From an uncultured Paracoccaceae bacterium (lineage in GTDB: Bacteria > Pseudomonadota > Alphaproteobacteria > Rhodobacterales > Rhodobacteraceae), in the NCBI GenBank assembly GCA_947500135.1, contig CANMQX010000002.1:558001-622000 (forward strand): a stretch of 64,000 nucleotides of DNA. Reading direction: 5' to 3'. Positions within the stretch are counted from its first letter, which is position 1. Every line of letters starts with the position of its first letter. Of the stretch, positions 18,556 through 28,069 are shown piece by piece. The notes beneath the pieces are model-generated. The model saw nothing but the letters and a program-made list of their open reading frames with translations, made no database searches and had not been told where the DNA came from. The translations under genes and the position numbers were made by a program.

Positions 18556-21500
18556 TTAGCCAAATACGAAATCGGCTTCGGTCAAACTGTCCAATGTCAC
18601 GCCATAGATCAGTATGGATGTCCCTTCGGCCGAGAAAAGCGCCCCATCAGCCGTCGCCGTCAGCGCCCCACTGTCCAACACATTGCCTTCCGAAATCGTA
18701 GTGAAGCCGTTTAGTGCAATCTTATCCACACCGATTTCGAAATCTGCGGCTGTCGGACTGGTGGCGAAACCACCACCGGAGCTAACATCAGTGAAGTTCA
18801 GCCCAAATGTCGCGATGATGTCGTCACCATCGTCAGTTTCAAAACTGAAAACATCCGCACCGCGTCCGCCTTGCAGGTTGTCGTCGCCCTTGCCACCGAT
18901 CAGCCTATCGTCACCAGCAAAGACCGACCCCTGAATGTCGCCGATCAGCGTATCGTTGCCATCGCCACCTTGAAGCACATCATCCTGAAAACCACCGATC
19001 AGCAAGTCACTACCGCCAGCCCCATCAATGCTGTTTTCACCCGCGAGCGCGATATAGACATCACTGCCTTCGCTACCGACCCGTGTCTCGCCATCGACAC
19101 CCATAACACTGCCATCATCTGGCGCTGGCATGTCCGGATCACCGTTGTCGCCACCAGTATCGTCAGTTGGGGTTTCATCGGCAGGTGGGTTTTCATCGCC
19201 GGGCGTTTCACCATTTTGGCCGTCATCACCCGGTGTATCGTCAACTGGGTTCGTGCCGCCATCATTGGTTGGCTGCACGTCGGTATTTGTTCCGTGGATA
19301 CCTGCGATCTCACCAAAGGTGAGCGCCCGGTCATACACGGTGAAATCCTCAATCGTTCCGTCAAACGGGCTACTAATACCTCCGACCTCGCCGCTAGATC
19401 GATGGCTGCCGCTGCCACCGACGACCAGATCTTCGCCATTGCTTACCCATGACATGGTCAGATCCAGATTGCTTGCCACCTGTTCGCCATTTAGGAAAAG
19501 GCGTAGTCCGTTTTCGCCAAGGATCATGGCAACCGTGTAACTCGCGCCGGTTTGCAACTGCTCACGCTCTGCCACTTTGACGTAGTGTGATTTGCTTTTG
19601 CTTTGCATCCGGACAAACAAATCGCCTTCGTAGAAGTAGAGAGACGTATGACCGCCGTTGCCGTAACCATTCGCGTCTTTTGTGAACAGGGTGGCTGAGC
19701 CGGTGGTCGGAATCTCATTCGCAGTGAAGTTGAAAGTCACGGTGGCATTTCGTAGGGCCTGCGCGCCCGTATGGCTGATATTGAAGTAACCGCCGCTACC
19801 ATTGCCAATCATGTCGCGTGGTGCCTGCACGGCTATGCTATCGGCAAAGCTTGCCGGATCGGCATAGGCTTGGCTATCCGCATATAACGCGCCGCTGTCC
19901 AAATCACTGGCCAGCAACTCGTTCAACCAGTCGGCCACATTTTCCAGCTTTTCATTCCATCGACCGTCGCGGGTTTTGATCGCATCATTATATGCGGTGC
20001 CATAGCCCAGACTGTAGATCGCGTCGGCAACGGTGTTGATCCCGTTTTCACCAAAAAGCGGACTGGTGGAATGCCAGACCTCTGCCAATTCAAAACCCGT
20101 ACGTGTTGTGCTGGTCTCGGTGCCATTCAGCGCGTTTATCTGGGCAAGGCGACTATCGGCGATCCAATCATCGACCAGTTTCAGATCGTGAACATCAATT
20201 TTGCCATCATTGGCAACTGCGGTCGCCTTGATCGCCTCTATCAGGATCTTGTTCAAACCGTCAGCAGATTGCGCCGCGACCGAGATATCTGCGCTGTCTG
20301 AGCGGGCCAATAATCCCTCATCCGTCGCCACCATTTCAACAATTGCATCAAGGCCGGTTCCGGTTGTTCCTTTGGAAAATGGACCGTGATTGGGATTGTA
20401 GAGCGTGCCTGCCTCAAGGTCGTCACGCAGGAGTTCGTCCAACCAGAACGCAACATCGGACAAGGATGCGTTTCCGTTGCCATCCTCATTAATCAGACGG
20501 CCACTCTTGTGTCCAAAGCCAAGATGATAAAGACCATCCGCAACGGTGTTGACCGCCGCATCAGCATATAGCCTTGTCTGTCCGCCATCGCCCTGCACCA
20601 GATGAAACCCTGTTTCGGTGTTATTCTCATCATCGCCATGCGCCCGGGTCCAGACATTGCCATGATGGGTTTTGATAAAGTCAGCGAGGGTCGCGACATC
20701 GCTAGCGGTGATCCGTCCGTCATTGGCAAGACCGTTCGCCTTGATTGACTGCAAGATGATTTTGTTCATCGTGTCAGCGGCGGCAGCACCCGCATTGATT
20801 TCGTTCAACGAAATCCGGTTCATCAAACCCGGGTCGGCGGTGATCACATCGACCAGCGCATCCAGACCAGTGCCGGTTGTTCCTGCAATGACGGGATTCA
20901 CATCAGGGTTGGCAAGGTCGGCCATGTCATCGACCAGTAGTTGGTTCAGCCAATGTGCCACGGATTCAACAGACGCATTCCCATTGCCATCCTCATTAAT
21001 CAGACGCCCGTGCTTGTACCCGAAACCAAGGTGATAAAGACCGTCAGCAATCGTATTGACTGCATTATTCCCAAACAGCTGCGCCGTCGCGCCGTCGTTC
21101 TGCACAAGATGGAAACCGGTTTCTTCGTTTGCTTCATCATCACCATGCGCAACATACCAAGCGGCATAATGGTTCGCCTTGATCTCATCCGCCATTGCCA
21201 TGACATCGGCGGCAGTGAATGTGCCATCATTGGCAAGGCCGAGCTTCTTGATAACATCCACGATGATTTCGTTCATCGTGTTCGCCGCTTCTGCACCGCG
21301 TTGCTGTTCTGCATCCGGGATACGGCGGTTTAGCTCTGCATCATCCTGAATGATATCAATCAAATGATCCAAACCAGTGCCGGTTGTGCCGACAATCGGG
21401 GCAGGCGCGTCTGGGTTCTTGAGCGCATCGCCAGCAAGATCATCAGCCAGCAATGTGTTCAACCAAGTCGCAACGGATTCCACACGTTCATTGGTATCGC

Positions 21501-24500
21501 CATCTTCGTTGATCAAGCGATCTTTCCGGAAGCCGAAACCAAGGTGATAGATCGCATCAGCCACGGTGTTGATGCTGTTACGCCCAAACGCATCGCGCGC
21601 AGCCCCATCATTTTGAACGAGGTGAAAGCCAGTTTCTTCGTTGTTTTCGTCATCCCCATGATGGACAAGCCATTCCGACAAACGGTTGCCCTTGATCCAA
21701 GTCGCCAAGCTATAGACATCGCCTGCATTAATCGTACCGTCATTGGCCGCACCGGTTGCCTTGATTGCATCGATGATAATCGCGTTCATCGCGGCCGCAG
21801 CAGCACTGCCCTGCGTAATTTCGGCGCTGTCGATCCGGTTCTGCAATCCAGGATCGGTTTCGATCCAGTTCAAAATCGTATCAAGGCCGGTGTTCGACCG
21901 GGTGGCTGCCTGAATTGGTGCATCAGCTTCCGCTAACGGGCCCTGCTTAGGATCACCCCGCGGACCGTCAGCCACCGTTGGCGTCAAATCCGCTGGCACA
22001 TCGCGTGCCGTACCTTCATCGATGGAAAGCGGTGTAACCGCCTCTGCCAAGTCAGACACGTTTTCGACAATGCCATAAAATACAGTCATAGACGGGATTT
22101 GCGTGATGTCAGATTGTTCGACCCGATCGCCGTATACAGTGATGGTGCCTAACCGGTCCTGATCGTGCGCCCCACCATTTCCCTGGTTGGATTTATATGA
22201 AATGATCGACTCTTCAGTACCGTCGCCATCAATGTCGCGATACTCAATCCCGTTGAATGTCAGCGTGTGGCCAGCAACCTCAATCCGGTCGCCTTCTGCT
22301 TTGCTGTAGTCAGTGATGGTGTCATCACCAATCGTGTCAACCCAATGATCATGCAGATACTCGTTCTCACCTGCGACACCGCGCCAGTTAATCGACCCGT
22401 CCGACCGCACGTGTTTTAGAATGATGTGCTCTTTGGCATTGATCATCCATTGGAAACGGAACGTATCCGCCCCTGCCCCTCCGGTCATGATGTCATTGGC
22501 TGCAATGGGTTGATCGGGATAGATGGTGAGCGTGTTGGGATCAACAGATCCATCGTCTTCGCGGACGCGACCGTTCGAGCCATAAACCAACTGGCCGATG
22601 ACGGGTTCGCGACCATCTGATGTGCTTAGGATGACGTCATTGCCATCACCACCGTTTACTGTGTCCTGACCATGTCCACCATCGATCACGTCATCGCCTG
22701 CGCCACCATCAATATGATCGGCGCCGTAGCCACCCGCAACGAAATCATTCCCATCGCCAGCAAGCATGACATCACGGCCTAGACCGCCATGCATCGCATC
22801 CTGCCCCTGTGTGCCCGCAAGATCATCGTTGGCGAGCGTTCCATTGATCGTCGCACCACTGGACAGGCCGCTGATCTCGCCCTGCTGCAACACGCGATCA
22901 AAAATGGTGAAGCCCGCGATATCGCCCTGGAAGTGAGAGGTTATCTTTTCCGCCGCACCGGCATCTTGCGAGCCGTTATTGGCGCCCACGATCAGATCAG
23001 AGGTATTGGATCCCATATCGAAGCTGAAATCATCGCGAAAATCCTCGCGGATGCCGTCCAACCAAAGGCTGATACCATCACCGCCAAACGTGATTGCGAT
23101 ATCGTGGGCTTGCCCGGACTCAATCGGCGTTTCGATCTTCAAATAGTGATCATCGCCATCCATCGAAAGTTTAACATAGAACGTGCCCTCGTAAAGATAA
23201 GCACGCATATCACCATCGTTTGAACCAGACCCATCCCTGGAAAACAGAACCTGAAATCCGTCTTCTGCCTGCTCTGCCACAAAGGAAAAGGCTATCGTAC
23301 CCGCATCGAGCCGGAGATCATTTCGGTGGCCCACAACGACATAATTATCGTCATCAGTGACATTGACCGGGTCAAGCGCGACCAAGGCATCTGAGGCAAA
23401 GCTGCCTGGATCAACCGGCGCCTGATTTGCGTTGTAGAATGTGCCCGCAGACAAATCGCCGCCCAGCAAAACATTCAACCAGCCCGCCGTATCCTCAAGC
23501 CCGGCAACCCAATTGCCATCCTCGTTCCGAATACCGCCATATTTGGTGCCAAAGCCAAGGTTGTAGATAGCGTTTGCCAGTTTGTTGATGGCATTCGTGT
23601 TACCAAGGTCACCAACCGCACCACGACAGATCAGGCCCAAAATACCCTCTTCATCATCATGATCGCCACGCAGGGCTGCCCATTCGGCACCGGCATTCGC
23701 CTTGATCCAACTGCCGACAACAGCCAGATCATCTGCTGTCAGGCTCCCATCATTCGCGACGCCAGTTTCTGAAATAGCATCGACGAGAATACGATTGAGC
23801 GCGTCTACATCCTGCGCGACCTCTCTCAACTCAGTCGCCGAATAGCGCTTGGTCAGACCTTCATCCGCCGTGATCAACTGCGTAATCTGGTCAAACGCCG
23901 TTCCGGTGGAGCCCCTTGGATAAAGATTGACATCATCATTGCGCAGGCCGCCCGAGGCCAGATCATCAGCCAGCAATCCTTCCAACCAGAACGCAACATC
24001 CGCTAAAGTAGCATTGGCATTACCGTCTTCGTTGGTCAGGCGCCCGTTGTTGTGGCCAAAACCAAGGTGGTACAGGCCATCTGCCACCGTATTAATAGCA
24101 TTCTGATCGTAAAGCCGGTTAACTGCGCCGTCATTCTGAACAAGGTGGAAACCGGTTTCTTCATCATCCTCGTCATCGCCATGGGCTTCAATCCATGCTG
24201 CAAGATGATTTGATGCGATCCAGTCGGACAGGTCCTTGATGTCAGCGCGTGTAATCTTGCCATCGTTTGCAATGCCGGTCGCCTTGATCCCATCCACAAT
24301 GATCTGGTTCATCTGATCGGCGGCTGCGGCACCATCGCGGATTTCCTGATCAGGCAACCGGCGATTTAATTCATCTTCGGCCCCGATGAGGTTGACCAGC
24401 TTGTCCAACCCAGTGCCCGTTGTTCCAACAACGGGCGTGCTGTTGCCCGACACAAGTGCGCCTGACTGCAGATCAGCACTTAACAACTCATTCAGCCAAT

Positions 24501-25527
24501 AGGTGACATCCTCTACCCGCTCGTTACGATCACCGTCTTCATTGATCAGTCGGTCGCCCTTGTAGCCAAAACCAAGGTGATAAATCGCGTCGGCAATCGT
24601 GTTGACCCCGGCGCGCCCAAATGCGCGGGTTTCGCCACCATCATTCTGCACAAGATGAAAGCCGGTTTCTTCGTCATTCTCATCATCACCATGCGCGACC
24701 AGCCAAGGCGACAGGCGGTTGGCACCGATCCAGTCTGCAAGATCGTAGATTTCCGATGGTTCAAGTGTTCCGTCATCGGCCAACCCAAGCGCCTGAATAC
24801 CTTCGACGATGATTTCATTCATCTGGTTGGCAGCTTCGGCACCCGTCCTGATCTCATCCGCTGGCAAGCGATTTTGCAGCCCTGGGTCGTCGTTGATCAT
24901 GTCGATCAGGGCATCAAGCCCCGTGCCTGTTGAGTCGTTGAATTCCACCGCCACATCCGGGTTTTGTAACGATCCTGCCGCGAGATCCTCTGCCAAAAGT
25001 TCATCAAGCCAATATGCAACCTCCTCAACACGGACATTGGCATTGCCGTCTTCATTGGTCAGGCGGCCGTCTTTGTAGCCAAATCCAAGGTGGTAGATAC
25101 CATCGGCGACTTGATCGATCAGCCTATCACCGAATTGATGCAAGATGCCGCCATCGCTCTGGATTTTGTGAAAGCCGGTTTCTACCTCATCCTCGTCATC
25201 ACCATGCGCAACGGTCCATACCGACAGGCGATTTTCGGCGATCCAATCTGACATCGCATAGACATCATCTGCCGTGATGCTGCCATCATTGGCGGCACCG
25301 GTTGCCACGATGGCCTCAATGATAATCGCATTCATCTGCGCCGCCGCAGTCGCACCATAGATGATGTCTACATCGTGCGTCCATTGATTGAGGCCGGGGT
25401 CAAGCAAAGCGGATTTAATGATCGCATCCAGACCGGTACCGGTGAGGGCGATATCCGCTTCAATCGTATCAAGTTGCAGGGCACCAATGCTGGGATCGAA
25501 AAAAGCTTTGTTCACGACACTGTCCAT
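18556..25527 (-). CDS. giant duplicated RTX/LamG repeat protein (predicted type I secreted)
   Basis: 2323 acidic residues. The order is: four copies of a roughly 170-residue repeat (R1-R4, residues 29-717); a LamG/concanavalin-like jelly-roll (about 718-890); RTX nonapeptides (899-970, GGxGxDxxx type) and an RTX-associated region to about 1200; four more repeats (R5-R8, 1212-1900); a second LamG (1901-2078); a Pro/Asp/Thr/Gly linker; a second RTX block (2141-2228); and a C-terminal stretch ending in D-F-V-F-G, typical of type I secretion signals. The second half copies the architecture of the first, and R4 and R8 share the same divergence, so the gene arose by internal duplication. There is no N-terminal signal peptide. 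No TolC, HlyB or HlyD gene is adjacent. Adhesin or matrix function is inferred from LamG plus RTX only. Confidence 0.85.
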   Translation of the reverse strand: MDSVVNKAFFDPSIGALQLDTIEADIALTGTGLDAIIKSALLDPGLNQWTHDVDIIYGATAAAQMNAIIIEAIVATGAANDGSITADDVYAMSDWIAENRLSVWTVAHGDDEDEVETGFHKIQSDGGILHQFGDRLIDQVADGIYHLGFGYKDGRLTNEDGNANVRVEEVAYWLDELLAEDLAAGSLQNPDVAVEFNDSTGTGLDALIDMINDDPGLQNRLPADEIRTGAEAANQMNEIIVEGIQALGLADDGTLEPSEIYDLADWIGANRLSPWLVAHGDDENDEETGFHLVQNDGGETRAFGRAGVNTIADAIYHLGFGYKGDRLINEDGDRNERVEDVTYWLNELLSADLQSGALVSGNSTPVVGTTGTGLDKLVNLIGAEDELNRRLPDQEIRDGAAAADQMNQIIVDGIKATGIANDGKITRADIKDLSDWIASNHLAAWIEAHGDDEDDEETGFHLVQNDGAVNRLYDQNAINTVADGLYHLGFGHNNGRLTNEDGNANATLADVAFWLEGLLADDLASGGLRNDDVNLYPRGSTGTAFDQITQLITADEGLTKRYSATELREVAQDVDALNRILVDAISETGVANDGSLTADDLAVVGSWIKANAGAEWAALRGDHDDEEGILGLICRGAVGDLGNTNAINKLANAIYNLGFGTKYGGIRNEDGNWVAGLEDTAGWLNVLLGGDLSAGTFYNANQAPVDPGSFASDALVALDPVNVTDDDNYVVVGHRNDLRLDAGTIAFSFVAEQAEDGFQVLFSRDGSGSNDGDMRAYLYEGTFYVKLSMDGDDHYLKIETPIESGQAHDIAITFGGDGISLWLDGIREDFRDDFSFDMGSNTSDLIVGANNGSQDAGAAEKITSHFQGDIAGFTIFDRVLQQGEISGLSSGATINGTLANDDLAGTQGQDAMHGGLGRDVMLAGDGNDFVAGGYGADHIDGGAGDDVIDGGHGQDTVNGGDGNDVILSTSDGREPVIGQLVYGSNGRVREDDGSVDPNTLTIYPDQPIAANDIMTGGAGADTFRFQWMINAKEHIILKHVRSDGSINWRGVAGENEYLHDHWVDTIGDDTITDYSKAEGDRIEVAGHTLTFNGIEYRDIDGDGTEESIISYKSNQGNGGAHDQDRLGTITVYGDRVEQSDITQIPSMTVFYGIVENVSDLAEAVTPLSIDEGTARDVPADLTPTVADGPRGDPKQGPLAEADAPIQAATRSNTGLDTILNWIETDPGLQNRIDSAEITQGSAAAAAMNAIIIDAIKATGAANDGTINAGDVYSLATWIKGNRLSEWLVHHGDDENNEETGFHLVQNDGAARDAFGRNSINTVADAIYHLGFGFRKDRLINEDGDTNERVESVATWLNTLLADDLAGDALKNPDAPAPIVGTTGTGLDHLIDIIQDDAELNRRIPDAEQQRGAEAANTMNEIIVDVIKKLGLANDGTFTAADVMAMADEIKANHYAAWYVAHGDDEANEETGFHLVQNDGATAQLFGNNAVNTIADGLYHLGFGYKHGRLINEDGNGNASVESVAHWLNQLLVDDMADLANPDVNPVIAGTTGTGLDALVDVITADPGLMNRISLNEINAGAAAADTMNKIILQSIKANGLANDGRITASDVATLADFIKTHHGNVWTRAHGDDENNTETGFHLVQGDGGQTRLYADAAVNTVADGLYHLGFGHKSGRLINEDGNGNASLSDVAFWLDELLRDDLEAGTLYNPNHGPFSKGTTGTGLDAIVEMVATDEGLLARSDSADISVAAQSADGLNKILIEAIKATAVANDGKIDVHDLKLVDDWIADSRLAQINALNGTETSTTRTGFELAEVWHSTSPLFGENGINTVADAIYSLGYGTAYNDAIKTRDGRWNEKLENVADWLNELLASDLDSGALYADSQAYADPASFADSIAVQAPRDMIGNGSGGYFNISHTGAQALRNATVTFNFTANEIPTTGSATLFTKDANGYGNGGHTSLYFYEGDLFVRMQSKSKSHYVKVAEREQLQTGASYTVAMILGENGLRLFLNGEQVASNLDLTMSWVSNGEDLVVGGSGSHRSSGEVGGISSPFDGTIEDFTVYDRALTFGEIAGIHGTNTDVQPTNDGGTNPVDDTPGDDGQNGETPGDENPPADETPTDDTGGDNGDPDMPAPDDGSVMGVDGETRVGSEGSDVYIALAGENSIDGAGGSDLLIGGFQDDVLQGGDGNDTLIGDIQGSVFAGDDRLIGGKGDDNLQGGRGADVFSFETDDGDDIIATFGLNFTDVSSGGGFATSPTAADFEIGVDKIALNGFTTISEGNVLDSGALTATADGALFSAEGTSILIYGVTLDSLTEADFVFG
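19828..21894 (-). repeat. protein-repeat block B (R5-R8) of the RTX protein
   Basis: Second set of four units: R5 21388-21894, R6 20881-21387, R7 20368-20880, R8 19828-20367. R5-R7 keep the HGDDE, ETGFHLVQ, YHLGFG and INEDG signatures. R8 has lost the acidic block (NGTETSTT) and, like R4, is followed by a short D-P-x-S-F-A segment and a LamG domain. Block B is therefore the counterpart of block A in an internal duplication. Confidence 0.85.
23377..25443 (-). repeat. protein-repeat block A (R1-R4) of the RTX protein
   Basis: Four tandem units: R1 24934-25443, R2 24424-24933, R3 23911-24423, R4 23377-23910. Each opens with T-G-T-G-L/F-D. It then carries an acidic N/D-D-G loop before a W-I helix, the H-G-D-D-E block with E-T-G-F-H, N-T-V/I-A-D-x-Y-H-L-G-F-G, and an N-E-D-G-N/D-x-N loop before Y/F-W-L. 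R4 is divergent: the HGDDE block reads RGDHDDEEG, and it leads into the first LamG domain. Confidence 0.85.
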
Positions 25528-25913
25528 CTGTTTTGATCACAGACAGCCCGGTACCACAAAGAGGTTAAACGCAAGGGAGCCCGCGATCATTATTTTGTTC
25601 GCGCATGCCCCCGCAGCGCCCGCCAACCCTGCCCCGTACCCGCCAATCGGCGCAAACGCCGCTCGGAATTTGAGCGGAAACCCACCCAATCTACGATAAT
25701 CCGCCGATGAATGCGGCCAATTTGAAAACAGTGCAGAGCGGCGACAAGCATCTGGTCCGATTTCAGAAACAATGCTGCCGGTGTGCCCAATGTATTGATT
25801 CTGAAAAGAGAACGACGACCGACGCATAGGGTACCGCGCAATTGCAAGCCTATCGTCTAACTTCAGGTATTTAATCACTTTCTTTGAAACCCACCAAAAC
25901 GATCCAGCGGTCT
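25528..25913. other. intergenic region between tctA 3' end and the RTX gene
   Basis: This 386-bp stretch holds no gene I can support. Two adjacent, overlapping stems are present: CGGCG-CAAA-CGCCG (25648-25661) and CCGCTC-N7-GAGCGG (25659-25677). They share three bases, so they could be alternative folds or a terminator for the tctCBA operon. The promoter for the RTX gene should lie at the low-coordinate end, but no clear Shine-Dalgarno precedes its ATG. A short minus-strand frame (25590-25847, 85 codons, Arg-rich) has no recognisable family. Confidence 0.4.
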
Positions 25914-27425
25914 TCAATCCCCGTCTGAAACACCATCCGCACGATACTTTGCGCGTCGGGCCCGGTAGCTGGGCAGAACAACCAGAATGGCCGCAATGAC
26001 CAGAAGGCCCAATGTCATGGGACGTTCCCAGATGAATGCAATCCCATCGTAAAGCTGCATTGAGCGGGCAAAGTTATCTTCCATCATGCCGCCCAAAATG
26101 AACCCGATCAGCAGCGGGGCTAAAGGGTAATCTGCGAATTTCAATGCCGTGGCACAAATGCCGAAACCCACCAGCAACAACAGTTCCGTCGCATTGTTCT
26201 GACCAATATAGGCGCCCATCAACGTGAAAAACAGAATGAAAGGAATCAAGTAGTTGCGCGGGACTGCCAACACCTTGGCGATGTAGGGGATCAGCGGCAG
26301 GTTCAGGATCAACAGCACCAGATTGCCAATAAACATCGACATAATAACGGCCCAGAAAATCTGCGGCTCATCGATCATCAGGCGCGGGCCAGGCGTTACA
26401 TTCAGTGCGATCAACGCACCCAGCAAAATAGCCGTGGTGCCGGAACCGGGAATGCCCAACGTCAAAAGCGGTACGAACGAACCTGTGCAAGCCGCGTTAT
26501 TTGCCGTTTCCGGGGCTGCCAGCCCCTTGATTGACCCTTTGCCGAACTCCTCTTGCTCTTCCTTGGGGGCGATGTTGCGTTCCACCGCATAACCAAGAAA
26601 GCTGGCAATCGTCGCCCCTGCACCCGGCAACACCCCAATAAAGAACCCCTGGATCGATTGCCGCCCAATCACCGGCGCGATGGACTTCGCCTCCGCCCCG
26701 GTAATCCGCAGATCTTTGATTTCTCCCTCGCCTCCTTTCAAGTCTTTCGGCTTGAGGACAAGGAACAATGCCTCTGGCAAGGCGAACATCGCCATGGCGA
26801 GCGTGATGAAGCCAAAGCCGGACTGCAAGTCCATGATTCCCATGGTAAAGCGCGGCAGATTGAACAACGCGCCTTCGCCAACTGTTGCCATGATAAGACC
26901 AAGGATCGTCATGATCATCGCTTTGGCCACTTGCCCCGTGCCGGCAAAGGCCGCGATAGCAGACAGTCCAACAACCATAAGTGCAAAATACTCAGCCGAA
27001 TGAAACAAAAGTGCGACCGATGACAACGCAGGCGCAAAGACCATCAACAAGATCGCGCCGATGGTTCCGCCTGCAAAGCTGGCAATCGCGGCGATAGTGA
27101 GCGCCTTACCCGCTTTGCCTTGCCGGGCCATTGGGTACCCGTCGAAACTGGACGCGACAGTGCCAGCGACCCCCGGCGCATTCAGTAAGATAGATGAGGT
27201 CGAACCACCAAAGATCGCACCATAATAGACGCCTGCGAGCAAAATAAGAGCAGCAGAGGGATCGCCCATCGAAATCGCAACGGGGATCATAATGGCGATG
27301 ATCGACATCGGCCCAAGCCCGGGCAACATCCCGATGAATGTCCCAATCAAACAGCCGCCGATCACCATCAGCAGGTTTTGAACGGAAAACGCCGTTTGCA
27401 GGCCAATCAACAGTCCTTCAAGCAT
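25914..27425 (-). CDS. tctA: tripartite tricarboxylate transporter, large permease TctA
   Basis: 503 residues and very hydrophobic, with about a dozen membrane segments. TctA family landmarks are GTFIGMLPGLGPMSIIAIMIP near the N-terminus, LLAGVYYGAIFGGSTSSIL, and the internal-repeat counterpart GVLPGAGATIASFLGYAVER. It forms the transmembrane channel with TctB and receives carboxylate from TctC. The ATG at 27423-27425 has GGAGG upstream and lies 1 bp after the tctB stop. It is the last gene of tctC-tctB-tctA. Confidence 0.96.
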   Translation of the reverse strand: MLEGLLIGLQTAFSVQNLLMVIGGCLIGTFIGMLPGLGPMSIIAIMIPVAISMGDPSAALILLAGVYYGAIFGGSTSSILLNAPGVAGTVASSFDGYPMARQGKAGKALTIAAIASFAGGTIGAILLMVFAPALSSVALLFHSAEYFALMVVGLSAIAAFAGTGQVAKAMIMTILGLIMATVGEGALFNLPRFTMGIMDLQSGFGFITLAMAMFALPEALFLVLKPKDLKGGEGEIKDLRITGAEAKSIAPVIGRQSIQGFFIGVLPGAGATIASFLGYAVERNIAPKEEQEEFGKGSIKGLAAPETANNAACTGSFVPLLTLGIPGSGTTAILLGALIALNVTPGPRLMIDEPQIFWAVIMSMFIGNLVLLILNLPLIPYIAKVLAVPRNYLIPFILFFTLMGAYIGQNNATELLLLVGFGICATALKFADYPLAPLLIGFILGGMMEDNFARSMQLYDGIAFIWERPMTLGLLVIAAILVVLPSYRARRAKYRADGVSDGD

Positions 27426-27426
27426 G

Positions 27427-27909
27427 TCAGCCTCCTAAAAAGCCGGGCAATGGGCGCATATAGATCCCAAGAACCTGTTGCACAAGATACCAGACGATCA
27501 GCGTGGCAATCAGCGCGACAGGCAGCATGATATGCCATTTTCGTTCACCCAGAATGTATGATCCCAAGATCAGGAATGCAGATGTCGAAATGAGGAAGCC
27601 GAGTGGCCGCAGGCACAGTGCGTAGATCGCCATTAAAGCCAACAGCATCAATGCCTGACCCAGGTGGTATTCTCCCAAACGTCGATAATCGATATCCGCT
27701 TCTTTGGTTTGAGTCTTCTCGAACCCCAACAGGATGATACTACAGGCGATGATCCCGAGTACCGAAAGAACCTTGGGGAACGTACTTGGCCAGATCGGAT
27801 TTCGCTTCATGAACGGGGCAAGGCCATCATCCATAGTGAACCAGGCGGCATATCCGTAGGCTAGGCAAATGCCTAGCAGAACAAGTGCAATCCAGCGATC
27901 CAAAGCCAT
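27427..27909 (-). CDS. tctB: tripartite tricarboxylate transporter, small permease TctB
   Basis: 160 residues from the ATG at 27907-27909, which has AGGAGA six bases upstream; the longer open frame adds a non-hydrophobic tail. Four membrane helices are visible: WIALVLLGICLAYGYAAW, VLSVLGIIACSIILLG, LMLLALMAIYALCL with LGFLISTSAFLILGSY, and a C-terminal LPVALIATLIVWYLVQQVLG. It is the small inner-membrane partner of TctA. It is separated from tctC by 160 bp containing a perfect hairpin, which may lower its expression relative to the binding protein. Confidence 0.93.
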   Translation of the reverse strand: MALDRWIALVLLGICLAYGYAAWFTMDDGLAPFMKRNPIWPSTFPKVLSVLGIIACSIILLGFEKTQTKEADIDYRRLGEYHLGQALMLLALMAIYALCLRPLGFLISTSAFLILGSYILGERKWHIMLPVALIATLIVWYLVQQVLGIYMRPLPGFLGG

Positions 27910-28028
27910 TGAAATCTCCTGTCTAGCGATGACGGACCCGCAGATCGGGCGCGAGTCAAACCCACCGAACCGTACCTGGAATCCTCGCGAAGCCAACAAG
28001 GGGGATGACCAAACGAGAAGACGTCGTA

Positions 28029-28054
28029 AACGCGAGGAGCTATCTCCTCGCGTT
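28029..28054 (-). terminator. stem-loop between tctC and tctB
   Basis: Perfect 11-bp stem (AACGCGAGGAG with its complement) around a 4-base loop, 16 bp downstream of the tctC stop. Read on the minus strand it is followed by TTT, so it may act as a partial terminator or an RNA-stability element that favours the abundant binding protein. Confidence 0.65.
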
Positions 28055-28069
28055 CTTTTCGAATGACCC

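Noticed and set aside
19800..25450. Regular DNA similarity that might suggest a CRISPR or satellite array
   Set aside because: The period is about 510 bp, copies diverge, and the repeats follow codons of one long open frame. It is a protein-repeat gene.
25590..25847. Minus-strand 85-codon frame with a GRIHRRIIVDWV stretch resembling a LytTR domain
   Set aside because: The likeness covers only a dozen residues, there is no Shine-Dalgarno, and it is Arg-rich out-of-frame-like sequence.
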